From Sedimenticola_A sp040506425 (GTDB lineage: Bacteria; Pseudomonadota; Gammaproteobacteria; Chromatiales; Chromatiaceae), in contig OZ245051.1 in assembly GCA_965224515.1 (NCBI GenBank), positions 3,038,001-3,102,000 on the forward strand: a stretch of 64,000 nucleotides of DNA. The letters run 5' to 3'. Below, in pieces: positions 36,501 to 45,161 of the stretch. Under the pieces are notes generated by a model. The model saw only the letters and a list, made by a program, of their open reading frames with translations, was not told the DNA's origin and did not search any database. How positions within the stretch are numbered: position 1 is the stretch's first letter; each line of letters starts with the position of its first letter. The position numbers were made by a program, and so were the translations under genes.

Positions 36501-37674
36501 CGCGCTCCTGGTGACGTGTCAGGTGACCATCATTAAAAAGCACTGCTAATAAGTTTAGACAATCTCTGCTGGTTATCCATGGTGCTGCATCACTAAATTT
36601 AAGAATACGGTTCCCGGTGATCCACTGTATGAATCCATCGTGAGATTTTTCCAGGGGATACTCTTCGCCACCGGCATAGAGAAAATCCTCACTTTCATGA
36701 CCTCGTATAAAGGCCATTCGGCTCCAGCCGTCTCTTTCAAGAAGACCGTCGGTCTTGAAAAGGGTGTAGAGTTCATCCGGATTGGTGTGATTATCAGGCG
36801 GCATAACCTGAAGATGTGCCTTGGGTTCGGTAATGAAGCGCCCGAACCAGCGCTCCTGATGCGATGGTTCGGTGTTTAGAAACTGATTCAGCTCGTTTCT
36901 CATCCGTTCCAGTGCGTCTGGAAGAATTTCAGCATTGGCTGTCTGTACACCCAGTTTTCCATCGCGAAAACGACTTTTCGGCACCTGGGTGCTGATCAAC
37001 TCATCGCACCAGGCCACAGCCATCTCCTGGAAGGTTGGGGCACGGAAGCCAACCGAACAGGTCATGCACTCATCATCCTGGGCAATACCCCAATGGGCGA
37101 CATTGGGGGGTAGATAGAGCACATCACCAGGCTCCATTATCCAATCATATTCTGCTTCGAATTCAGGGAGTATGCGAAGATCCAGGCCTGGAATGTAATC
37201 CTCCTCAGAAACATCCCGTGTATGGATCATCCAGCGGCGTTTACCCCGGGCCTGTACCAGGAAGACATCGTAGTCATCGATATGGGGGCCAACAGAACCC
37301 TGATCGACAGCATAGCTGATCATAATGTCGTCAAGACGCCAGTCTGGTAGAAACCGGAAGGGGTTGAGCAATTCTGCAACTTCAGGAATATGCTTGTCCA
37401 CATCCTGGACCAGCAGTGTCCAATGGGATTCCGGAAGGGATGCAAAGTCTTGCTCATCAAAGGGGCCTGTACGCGCCTCCCATGGCCTGGAGCCGTCTTT
37501 TTCCAATACCAGGCGTGATTCAATATCTTCATCGCAGGCAAGACCTGCCAGTTCGTCTGGAGTAAGCGGAGAACGGTATTCAGGCAGGGCTCCAGGCATC
37601 AGCAGAGGCTTTTTCTGCCAGAATTCAGATAAGAAGCGTGCCTCATTGATATCATTTGGGAGTATGAGTTTCAT
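36490..37674 (-). CDS. roxA: Ribosomal protein L16 arginine hydroxylase (RoxA/YcfD)
   Basis: This 394-residue JmjC-cupin 2-oxoglutarate oxygenase hydroxylates an arginine of ribosomal protein L16. The iron facial triad is seen in GPHIDDYDVFLVQARGKRRW (HxD) and NVAHWGIA (distal His). The N-terminal FWQKKPLLMPGALP is a RoxA/MINA53-class signature. The length matches E. coli YcfD (373). It starts the operon with the GNAT, PLD-like and secretin-like genes. Confidence 0.93.
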   Translation of the reverse strand: MKLILPNDINEARFLSEFWQKKPLLMPGALPEYRSPLTPDELAGLACDEDIESRLVLEKDGSRPWEARTGPFDEQDFASLPESHWTLLVQDVDKHIPEVAELLNPFRFLPDWRLDDIMISYAVDQGSVGPHIDDYDVFLVQARGKRRWMIHTRDVSEEDYIPGLDLRILPEFEAEYDWIMEPGDVLYLPPNVAHWGIAQDDECMTCSVGFRAPTFQEMAVAWCDELISTQVPKSRFRDGKLGVQTANAEILPDALERMRNELNQFLNTEPSHQERWFGRFITEPKAHLQVMPPDNHTNPDELYTLFKTDGLLERDGWSRMAFIRGHESEDFLYAGGEEYPLEKSHDGFIQWITGNRILKFSDAAPWITSRDCLNLLAVLFNDGHLTRHQERDES

Positions 37675-37806
37675 TCGGTTTACAAGGTGTAGGTTTATTC
37701 AGATGGTGTCATTTGTGGACGAGTTGTGGAGTTAAGACGTTTGACTTCCAGTTATCCTCTCCGGGCCCTGTATCTTGTCCCGATTCCATTCAGTAGGGCG
37801 ATATGA

Positions 37807-38985
37807 TCAGAACTCAATCCTATCATTATGATCCATTGACGATAGTATTAGGAAATTGTTTTTCCCACCATCCTTGACTTGATTAAGTGCCTTGATGGAG
37901 GTCTTCATCAAGGGGTGTATCCCGCGCTCATCGAGAATGTTGAATGATACTCCAATACTCAGTGACGGAATGACTGTTTTGTCGTTAAAAGTGACCGGTT
38001 GAGTCAGGTAGTGCATTGTGCGCTTGCAGATATTCTGCAGATCCTGGAATTCGAATGAACCGACGAGCAGTGCAAGGAACTCATCCTCACCGAATCGGGA
38101 AAGTTCGGCGTTCCGGTCAAGTGAATAGTGATCGAAACTCTTCAAACTGTTTTGCAGACGTGTGGCAATTTGCATCAGAAGGTAATCCCCCCCGTCCTCG
38201 CCAATATAAATGTTAAGCGCGTTGAAGTTATCCAGATCGATCCTCATAACTGCGGTCATCAGTTGATCATCGAATACCTGGCCAACTATTTCCTCTGCCA
38301 TCTCATGAAATGTATGACGATTTGAGAGTCCTGTCAGTGGATCAATATAGGTCATTTTTTCAAGTTTGTTATTGGACCTTGAGAGATCCTCTATTAATTG
38401 GGTGTTTGATTGCTGAATGGTGATTGCTGTGCGGACACTCCTATTGAATGAATTGGCCAGAACAAGCAGGCCGGCAGTGTAGATTATGCATAACGAAGCA
38501 AGGGTAATCGAAGTGTCGGTTTTGATGCTGATGGTCCAGAAAAGAAAAGTTACTTGCAGAGGAAATATAAATGAGTAGAAGGCCGGTAAATAGTTTCCAT
38601 AGCTGCTTATAGCTGTTACGGGAACACTGATAGCAAATACAAGAATCAGAACTTGAATCGAAATTGGCATTGAAGGTTCTAGCAGGGTGATAACTATTGC
38701 ATAGAGACAGCCGCTCAGAAATGAAACGACACAGAAAATACCTCCCCACTGGTGAATGGGGATGAGTGATGGATGCCGTCTCCAGATGTAGAGAAGGATT
38801 AGTCTTGAAATAGCAAATATGCATACAGCAGAGAACCAGAGTATGAGTGTTGAGTGTTCGACATTTACCCAAAGACCGACCGACATGATCAAGGTAATAA
38901 ATATACTGGCAATCGTAACTGGTGGAATATCCTCATAAACCCTCTGTATCAAGACACGCTTCAGCGATTCAATATTTTGATCCAT
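37807..38985 (-). CDS. Membrane GGDEF-domain protein with degenerate GEDEF site (copy 1 of 3)
   Basis: This 392-residue protein has about six N-terminal helices (residues 20-200) followed by a GGDEF domain that starts at MTYIDPLTGLSNRHTF. The active-site loop reads RFGEDEFLAL: the second Gly of GG(D/E)EF is Glu, which normally stops diguanylate cyclase activity. The I-site (RxxD) position reads RNAE. It is the third of three tandem paralogs on this strand. It may act as a c-di-GMP- or GTP-binding receptor, or as a partner of the intact copies. Confidence 0.88.
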   Translation of the reverse strand: MDQNIESLKRVLIQRVYEDIPPVTIASIFITLIMSVGLWVNVEHSTLILWFSAVCIFAISRLILLYIWRRHPSLIPIHQWGGIFCVVSFLSGCLYAIVITLLEPSMPISIQVLILVFAISVPVTAISSYGNYLPAFYSFIFPLQVTFLFWTISIKTDTSITLASLCIIYTAGLLVLANSFNRSVRTAITIQQSNTQLIEDLSRSNNKLEKMTYIDPLTGLSNRHTFHEMAEEIVGQVFDDQLMTAVMRIDLDNFNALNIYIGEDGGDYLLMQIATRLQNSLKSFDHYSLDRNAELSRFGEDEFLALLVGSFEFQDLQNICKRTMHYLTQPVTFNDKTVIPSLSIGVSFNILDERGIHPLMKTSIKALNQVKDGGKNNFLILSSMDHNDRIEF

Positions 38986-39104
38986 GTTGTTATATCTATT
39001 AGGTGGAATAGATTGTGATTAAAATAGATGATCCTATGACCAGTAGTTACTCAAAGTTATGGCAAGAAAATAAACCCATAATCGAACGGGTTTGAATTGT
39101 GAAG

Positions 39105-40352
39105 TTATCCATTAATTGATGCTTCTCTTATAATGAAGTTATTCTTTCCGTTGAGCTTTACCTCTGATAGCGCCTCATCAGATTTATCCAGTAAATCATC
39201 TATACATGGATTCCCTGCCCTGATCAGAGCTGCCCCCATACTAAGAGAGGGTATGATGGTGTTCTCATTAAAAACTATTGGCTGTGTCAGATTGTGTGTC
39301 GTTCGTTTACAGATATCTGTTAATTCCTGGTATTGAAATGTACCGGATAAGAGTACCAAAAACTCATCTCCACCATATCGGCTGATCTCAGGTTCACTCC
39401 TGAGAGAGTTATAGTCGTTAGTTCCTATGCTTCTATTCAATCTAATTGCTATCTGTTTTAGAACGTAGTCACCGCCTTGGTGCCCAAGTATTTTATTGAC
39501 AAATATGAAGTCATCGTAGTCGATACGTATCAGTGCAACCATATAGTTAAGATCAATTGCATTCTTACAGATTCGCTCAATATTGGAATGGAATGATTGT
39601 CGATTAGACAGCCCGCTCAATGGGTCTATAGAGGCCATCTTCTTGAGTTGGTGATTTGATTTAGATAGTTCATCCACCATCTCCTTGCTGGTGAGTTCAA
39701 TGCTGACAGCTTTGCGATAATTACTGTTGATTATGTGAGCTAAGCTTAAGAGAATAAAGAAGTATGCCGACAAAAGCAGTGATTTAACTATTGAGTATTC
39801 TCCAGGTTGATTAATTGACCAATAAAAAAGGGAGAGAATAATAGGGGTTGATAAAGAGTAATATGCTGGCAGATATGACGAATTCCCTGGGATTGATGAT
39901 ATTGGAATTGACATTATAAAAAAAACAATAAGTATCCGTGTTTCCTCCTGAAGTGAAATGTCGTTGAATAGAAGCATTGAAGAAAATATTGAACCTGTAA
40001 GGAATGTGTTTACAACAAATACTTCTCCCCACTTTTTATCTTTTAGAAGTTTTGGATGGTGTGCCCAGGCGTAAACAAGAATCCCACGTGCACTATATAT
40101 TAGAATGATAGAGATTAACCAAAATACCAATAAATCTCTATCTACATGATTCCAGAGTCCGATTATGATGATAATTGATGCTGAAGGTCCTGCGATCATT
40201 GATACATGAGATGACTCATACATCTTTTTTATCAGAATGTTATGTAGGTCAGTATCAAGATTTCTACATAGTAAGAACGAATGACGAATCAATACATATA
40301 GAATAACTGCATAGACTGGCAGTTGTAGTATCAGAAAATATTTATCAGACAC
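39105..40352 (-). CDS. Membrane GGDEF-domain diguanylate cyclase (copy 2 of 3)
   Basis: This 415-residue protein has the same plan as its neighbours: about six helices, a short linker helix (VDELSKSNHQLKKMASIDP), then GGDEF. The active-site loop SRYGGDEFLVLL is intact, so c-di-GMP synthesis from two GTP is likely. There is no RxxD I-site upstream (RSEP instead), so product inhibition is likely absent. The start is GTG at 40352 behind a GAGGAA ribosome site. It lies 79 bases after copy 3. Confidence 0.9.
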   Translation of the reverse strand: MSDKYFLILQLPVYAVILYVLIRHSFLLCRNLDTDLHNILIKKMYESSHVSMIAGPSASIIIIIGLWNHVDRDLLVFWLISIILIYSARGILVYAWAHHPKLLKDKKWGEVFVVNTFLTGSIFSSMLLFNDISLQEETRILIVFFIMSIPISSIPGNSSYLPAYYSLSTPIILSLFYWSINQPGEYSIVKSLLLSAYFFILLSLAHIINSNYRKAVSIELTSKEMVDELSKSNHQLKKMASIDPLSGLSNRQSFHSNIERICKNAIDLNYMVALIRIDYDDFIFVNKILGHQGGDYVLKQIAIRLNRSIGTNDYNSLRSEPEISRYGGDEFLVLLSGTFQYQELTDICKRTTHNLTQPIVFNENTIIPSLSMGAALIRAGNPCIDDLLDKSDEALSEVKLNGKNNFIIREASING

Positions 40353-40431
40353 AATAATATTTCCTCAACTATGGGTCGATTGCATAATTTTGTGTTTAGG
40401 CAATGTAATCTCTTATTTTTTCGAAATATTA

Positions 40432-41664
40432 TTAATAATAAATAGAAAAATTGTTTTTTCCATTGGCTTTTACCTCGGACAAGGCCTCGTTCGAAAATAT
40501 TAATAATTTCTCAATGCAATTATCTTCAGATTTCATTATGGACACCCCCATACTAAGGGATGGAATAACGGTATGCCCGTTGTAAATAAGAGGCTGGGTA
40601 AGGTTATGTAATGTACGCATGCATATTTCATCAAGGTCACTTTTTTTGATAGTCCCTGTTAACAAGGCTATAAACTCATCACCACCAAATCTTGCGCATT
40701 CTGGTTCATGGCTTAGAGAAAAATGGTCGTTCTGTCTAAGGCTGTTTGTTAATCTTGAAGCTGTCTGTATCAACAGGTAGTCACCGCCAGCCTCCCCAAG
40801 GTGATTGTTTATCTTGCTGAAATTGTCAAAATCAATTCTCAAAATCGCCATGGACATACGATCAGTAATGGCCTGGTTACAGAGTTTGATCGCCTTTGTA
40901 TGAAATGTGTTGCGGTTCGATAAACCAGTCATTGTATCGATGTACGTCATTTGCTCAAGCTTGTGATTTGAACTTGAGAGATCCTCAATAAGCTTTGTAT
41001 TTGATTGCTGTATGGTAATTGCTGTGCATAAGTTTCTATTGAAGAAACCGGATACGCCATAAAGAATCAAAACATAGGCAAGTGTCAGACCTGTCAAAGT
41101 AACTGAGTATTCAGTTCCCTGGTTCAGAGACCAGTAAAAGAGTGCAATGACTATCGGAAATGAAAAAGAGTAATAGGAGGGAAGGTAGATTGCATTAGAT
41201 GGCATCGCACCCAGAAGTATGCTTGTCAAAATCACCAGCAATAGAAGCTGTATCGTATATGGTAGAGTCGGATCATAAAAAGTTAACAATGAAGCGAAGA
41301 GTGATCCACTCAGAAAAGCCCCGATGCAAAATATATCTCCCCATTGTTTGGTTTTCAGTATCGTTGGATAGCGTTTCCAGGCAAAAAGTAGTGAGGTGCG
41401 GGCCATGGTTACTAAACCGATTGCTGTAAGCCACATTAAAATTGATTCGTGATCTAGATCGTTCCATAAACCCATTGCGATAAACACAGAAACAACGAAA
41501 CCGGAAATGATGATAAGAGGTGAATTCTCAAACAGTTTCTGTATCAGGATCGGTTTTAACGATTTATCGATACTACTTGTTGCAGAAACCACATAGCGGC
41601 CAAGTACCGACAGAAGAAGTGCGCCAATAAGAAATTGGAATAGATACAGATTCTCTTTAATCAC
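40432..41664 (-). CDS. Membrane GGDEF-domain diguanylate cyclase (copy 3 of 3)
   Basis: This 410-residue protein has about six helices and an intact CARFGGDEFIAL loop. The I-site position reads SHEP, so it is lost. It shares stretches with copy 1 that copy 2 lacks (AITIQQSNTKLIEDLSSSNHKLEQMTYID against AITIQQSNTQLIEDLSRSNNKLEKMTYID), so copies 1 and 3 are closer. The GTG at 41664 is the assigned start. It is the first of the tandem trio and probably the promoter-proximal gene. Confidence 0.9.
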   Translation of the reverse strand: MIKENLYLFQFLIGALLLSVLGRYVVSATSSIDKSLKPILIQKLFENSPLIIISGFVVSVFIAMGLWNDLDHESILMWLTAIGLVTMARTSLLFAWKRYPTILKTKQWGDIFCIGAFLSGSLFASLLTFYDPTLPYTIQLLLLVILTSILLGAMPSNAIYLPSYYSFSFPIVIALFYWSLNQGTEYSVTLTGLTLAYVLILYGVSGFFNRNLCTAITIQQSNTKLIEDLSSSNHKLEQMTYIDTMTGLSNRNTFHTKAIKLCNQAITDRMSMAILRIDFDNFSKINNHLGEAGGDYLLIQTASRLTNSLRQNDHFSLSHEPECARFGGDEFIALLTGTIKKSDLDEICMRTLHNLTQPLIYNGHTVIPSLSMGVSIMKSEDNCIEKLLIFSNEALSEVKANGKNNFSIYY

Positions 41665-42013
41665 AATGTAACAACCTGATACAGAATTATAATTTTACGC
41701 ATACCTAATAACCATAGGAATTAAGTGCATATAAATGAAGATACTATACGCAAGGTTCAAGTGGAAGAAAATAATTACTAATTATAAAGGAAACAACAAT
41801 ATAAGAGATGATTATTGTGTGGGGTTGGAGGGGGGGTGTTTAAGTACAGTAGAATATTAGTATATTAATTTGGTTCGGCTCGTACTGGTAAAGTGGGGCT
41901 GAACTGGAGTGATCTACAAAACAGTACATTGAATCAATTCCTTCGGTATGCCAGTAACCTGATAATTAATGCCTGAGAGGCAACACCAATTATTATTCAG
42001 GGGACTACTCAGC
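41665..42013. other. Divergent intergenic region
   Basis: This is an AT-rich region of about 350 bases between the leftward GGDEF trio and the rightward unknown protein. A TATAAT lies at about 41687, and a G-run near 41822-41837. No gene or clear operator is seen. Confidence 0.5.
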
Positions 42014-42682
42014 ATGGACATCTACAACAGTCTCGATAATAAGTGCTGTATCTGGGGCACTGATGCCACCCGTATAGTGCAATCCGGCAGGCATGGATAC
42101 TCCATCTACAGTCCACGAACCAGCGGTCAGTACGAGATAACTGTAAGCTCAATTACGAGTCTTAAGACCATTGATCTTCGGCAGCGTGCAAAGCTTACTA
42201 CATGGCTTGTTAACCGTCGTAGCCAAGGGGATAGTGTTCCGACAGTGACCCGGGATGTTATCGAGTCGGCACTCATGGATAAAACCTTGAGCAAGTCTGA
42301 CAGGGCATTGAGACTACTGAACTATCTATCAGAAGAGCGATCCTATAGCTGTAAACCTGTCACATCCTTAAGCGACTGGACTAGCCCTGAGTGTCGCCTG
42401 CAGATGATGACAATGATGGCGCAGTCAGAGTCGATATTCATTAATGATTTTATGCAAATCGTCAACCTGCTTAAGGACGATAATCTGTTGGATGACCGTC
42501 TGTGCGTAACAGAGAGAGGTCTTCTGAGACTCAAGTTATTTGATGTTCAAGATAACAAGAGGCTAATGCGTATCCGGAATGCTGTGAATAGTGGAGACTA
42601 TCAGGTAAACAGTACGGCTGTCGCTGAAAAAATTATTCTATCTGAAGGTTGCTTCCTGAAAGATGATGATCCTATATTTTAG
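42014..42682 (+). CDS. Unknown protein with a decayed zinc-ribbon N-terminus (paralog A)
   Basis: This protein of about 222 residues has no assigned function. The N-terminus reads C-C-I-W-G-T-D-A-T...GYSIYSPRTSGQYEIT. In a widespread family this region is a zinc ribbon (CxxCG...DGY.V.CxxCG.YEI); here three of four cysteines are gone. A middle motif LRQRAKLTTWLVNRRSQGD and a C-terminal LCVTERGLLRLKLF, like the wing of a winged helix, also fit that family. It is 47% hydrophilic with no signal or helix. The ATG at 42014 has a GGGG before it; the frame is open to 41969. It is a paralog of the next gene. Confidence 0.6.
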   Translation: MDIYNSLDNKCCIWGTDATRIVQSGRHGYSIYSPRTSGQYEITVSSITSLKTIDLRQRAKLTTWLVNRRSQGDSVPTVTRDVIESALMDKTLSKSDRALRLLNYLSEERSYSCKPVTSLSDWTSPECRLQMMTMMAQSESIFINDFMQIVNLLKDDNLLDDRLCVTERGLLRLKLFDVQDNKRLMRIRNAVNSGDYQVNSTAVAEKIILSEGCFLKDDDPIF

Positions 42683-42851
42683 TGCAATAGCGGAATATGT
42701 TGATCGCTCAGTGAGCACTAATATGTATCGCCTCGGGTGTTCATGCTACATAATATTACAAAGTCATGATGTCTACCTCCATTCGTTTCCCAGATACTTG
42801 ACCAAAGTCCATCTCCTGTTTTCTTGGACACGATAATCGGGGGTTAATCTG

Positions 42852-43430
42852 ATGATTCAGCATAATAAACAGTGCAAGTGTTTCATATGGGATACAGAAG
42901 CTACCGGAATATACTCAGTAAATGACGATTCGTGGGTCGTCAATAGTGTCAGATCAGCTGGCAGGTATGAAATAACAGGTGAAGTTGTAAACTATGTTGA
43001 AAAACTTTCGCTTTGGGAAAAGGCCAAACTGACAACCTGGCTTATTGAGCAAAGGAAAAAAGGAGACCCTAGCCCTAAAGTATCAGTTTCTGTAATTTGC
43101 AGTGCGGTTGAAAATGAAGAAATGAAGCATTCTGAGAGGATAAACTGCTTACTGGACTATCTCCATAATATTGAAGATACGGAGTCAAATGTGCGTGATT
43201 GGATGGGACAAAATGGTAGCCATCACCGGTTGGAAATGATGGCGCGCACTGAATCAGTTTTTCTTCTTGATCTGTTTATACTGATAAACAAGGTAAAAAA
43301 GTCAGGCCTTGTGGATGATGCTCTTCGCGTAACACTTTCAGGCAAAGAGAATTTGAGTGAAGAAAATAATCAAAGCCTGATAGGCAGTAAAGTTGAGAAA
43401 AGATCAGCCATGTCCATGGGATTAAACTGA
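42852..43430 (+). CDS. Unknown protein with a decayed zinc-ribbon N-terminus (paralog B)
   Basis: This 192-residue protein is clearly paralogous to the previous one: CFIWDTEATGIYSVN, RSAGRYEITGEVV, LSLWEKAKLTTWLIEQRKKGDPSPKVS and RLEMMARTESVFLLDLF have near-identical counterparts. The zinc-ribbon cysteines are again missing. The C-terminal part is shorter and more diverged. A GGGGG precedes the ATG. The pair lies between c-di-GMP genes, but no link is shown by sequence. Confidence 0.6.
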   Translation: MIQHNKQCKCFIWDTEATGIYSVNDDSWVVNSVRSAGRYEITGEVVNYVEKLSLWEKAKLTTWLIEQRKKGDPSPKVSVSVICSAVENEEMKHSERINCLLDYLHNIEDTESNVRDWMGQNGSHHRLEMMARTESVFLLDLFILINKVKKSGLVDDALRVTLSGKENLSEENNQSLIGSKVEKRSAMSMGLN

Positions 43431-43482
43431 ATATAATTTGAACTGCAGTTCGTCCTTGTTTAAGTCGAATATAGAGCTATCA

Positions 43483-44946
43483 CTACGTTTTATCAGGGCT
43501 TATTGGGATCTTTATTGTTGTAGTCAAACCGTTATCCTGGTTGTTGTTAAGTAACAGTTCACCGTTCATATTCTTGATAACGCTAAGACATAGCGCCAGG
43601 CCAAGGCCTGATCCAATATCTATGGGTTTGGTAGTGAAAAACGGTTCCATAACCTTGTCAATGATCTCCTTTGGAATCCCCTTTCCATTATCTGAAATCC
43701 TGATAACAACCAGGTTATTGGTGGCACTCAATTCAAAATCGATGGTTTTGATGTGTTCTCCAGGCATGGATGAAAGAGAGTGAATGGAGTTCTGCAGAAT
43801 GTTCTGTATCACCTGGGAAAAAAGAACCTGATTGCCATGTATACTCTTATGATGAGTATCCGGAGAGTAATTTAGACGTATATGGTGTTTATCAAGTTCA
43901 TGGCGCAGATTGTCAATTGAAGAAGAGATGATAACATCAGGGTTAAAATTCTCTGTTTCCACTTTGCTGGATGACCCGGAATAAAAAAGGCGCAAATTTT
44001 TTATAATCTGATTTATCCTGCTGATTTGCTGAACTATTATTTCAGAATTATGAAATATTTCATCTATCCCTTCCTTGTCTAAAGTACTATTATCAGAGAA
44101 GCTGCAGGAATCCTGGATCAGGGTGGATGAAAGTTGAATCACTGACATCGGTTGGTTCACTTCGTGAAAGATAGTAGATGCAGCACGACCGACAGTCGCA
44201 ATTTTCTCTAACCTCTCATTCTCTTTTCTGGCTACGATACCATCAGTCTCATCCCTGCCAACCAGAAGGAACTGGTGTGGAATTATCTCTGCCTGCTGTT
44301 TTATCTTCCAGCTGATATACCTGGTCTCACTTTCAAAAGGTAATTCAGTCATGCACTCCTGTACTGTATTTGTCTCCATTGCCCTATTGATATGAGGGGT
44401 GAGTAGACTCATCAGTTCTGAAATATTGCGGGAAAATACATCAGGACCGTTGTCAAATAATCTAGCGATTGGATTTCTGAAAAACTGATCAAATGCTCTG
44501 TTCTTATAACTGACATAGCCATCTTCACCAACGATGAATACAAACTCTGTTTGAGTATCAAGAATTGACCAGAATTCATGCTCACGCTGAGCTAGCGAAA
44601 TCGACAACTGTTCTGCATCCAGTATCAGTTGCTCAATGTTGAAAATTATAGCGGGCAGTAGCAGCTCTGTCTGATCCGGTATTACCACTGTCTTACCATA
44701 CTTGCCGAAGATGTCGCTTATCTGCCTTGCATATGATTTGGCCCTGAAGGCGACCAACACCTCCCTGCCGAGGTAAATGACAAAACTGACAGTTAGAAAT
44801 ATAAAGAGAGAGAACAAAACGATCTTAAGGTCTGGTGTTGCAGCGAGTTCCCATGCAATCCAGTAGGCAACAGGACCCAGTATCATCAGAAGAATGGTGT
44901 TAATGATGATCCATCTGGGAATCGACATGCTTTTATTAAAATGCAT
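43483..44946 (-). CDS. PAS-domain sensor histidine kinase
   Basis: This 487-residue protein has two N-terminal helices (about residues 12-60), a coiled linker, a PAS domain (STILDTQTEFVFIVGEDGYVSYKN) and a HisKA/HATPase core. The H-box is TIFHEVNQPMSVIQ, in the HExNQP class of PAS-linked kinases; the N-box is NILQNSIHS; G boxes are DNGKGIPKE and GSGLGLALC. It diverges from the HD-GYP gene. The nearby OmpR-type regulator at 46603 is a possible partner. Confidence 0.9.
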   Translation of the reverse strand: MHFNKSMSIPRWIIINTILLMILGPVAYWIAWELAATPDLKIVLFSLFIFLTVSFVIYLGREVLVAFRAKSYARQISDIFGKYGKTVVIPDQTELLLPAIIFNIEQLILDAEQLSISLAQREHEFWSILDTQTEFVFIVGEDGYVSYKNRAFDQFFRNPIARLFDNGPDVFSRNISELMSLLTPHINRAMETNTVQECMTELPFESETRYISWKIKQQAEIIPHQFLLVGRDETDGIVARKENERLEKIATVGRAASTIFHEVNQPMSVIQLSSTLIQDSCSFSDNSTLDKEGIDEIFHNSEIIVQQISRINQIIKNLRLFYSGSSSKVETENFNPDVIISSSIDNLRHELDKHHIRLNYSPDTHHKSIHGNQVLFSQVIQNILQNSIHSLSSMPGEHIKTIDFELSATNNLVVIRISDNGKGIPKEIIDKVMEPFFTTKPIDIGSGLGLALCLSVIKNMNGELLLNNNQDNGLTTTIKIPISPDKT

Positions 44947-45048
44947 TATTAATCAATGATGTATGGCTGTCTATCTGAAGGAATACCTAGCTTGCCTTAC
45001 AGGTTTTACCTGAAGATAGTATTCGATTACATGTATTACACATAGCGC

Positions 45049-45057
45049 TACATTGTA
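45049..45057. promoter_or_regulatory. TACATTGTA palindrome upstream of the HD-GYP gene
   Basis: TACA-T-TGTA is a 4-1-4 palindrome 105 bases before the HD-GYP start. TACATGTA lies about 20 bases further upstream (45029-45036). The same nine bases recur upstream of tolC and of the adhesin gene. Confidence 0.4.
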
Positions 45058-45161
45058 CACGTAGAGAGTCTGTACGACGCTACATATACTTTGTATCAAA
45101 GTTCTTTCGAATTTGGCAATTGTCCTAAGATATTGAATTGTGTTGCAGGCATATAATCACC

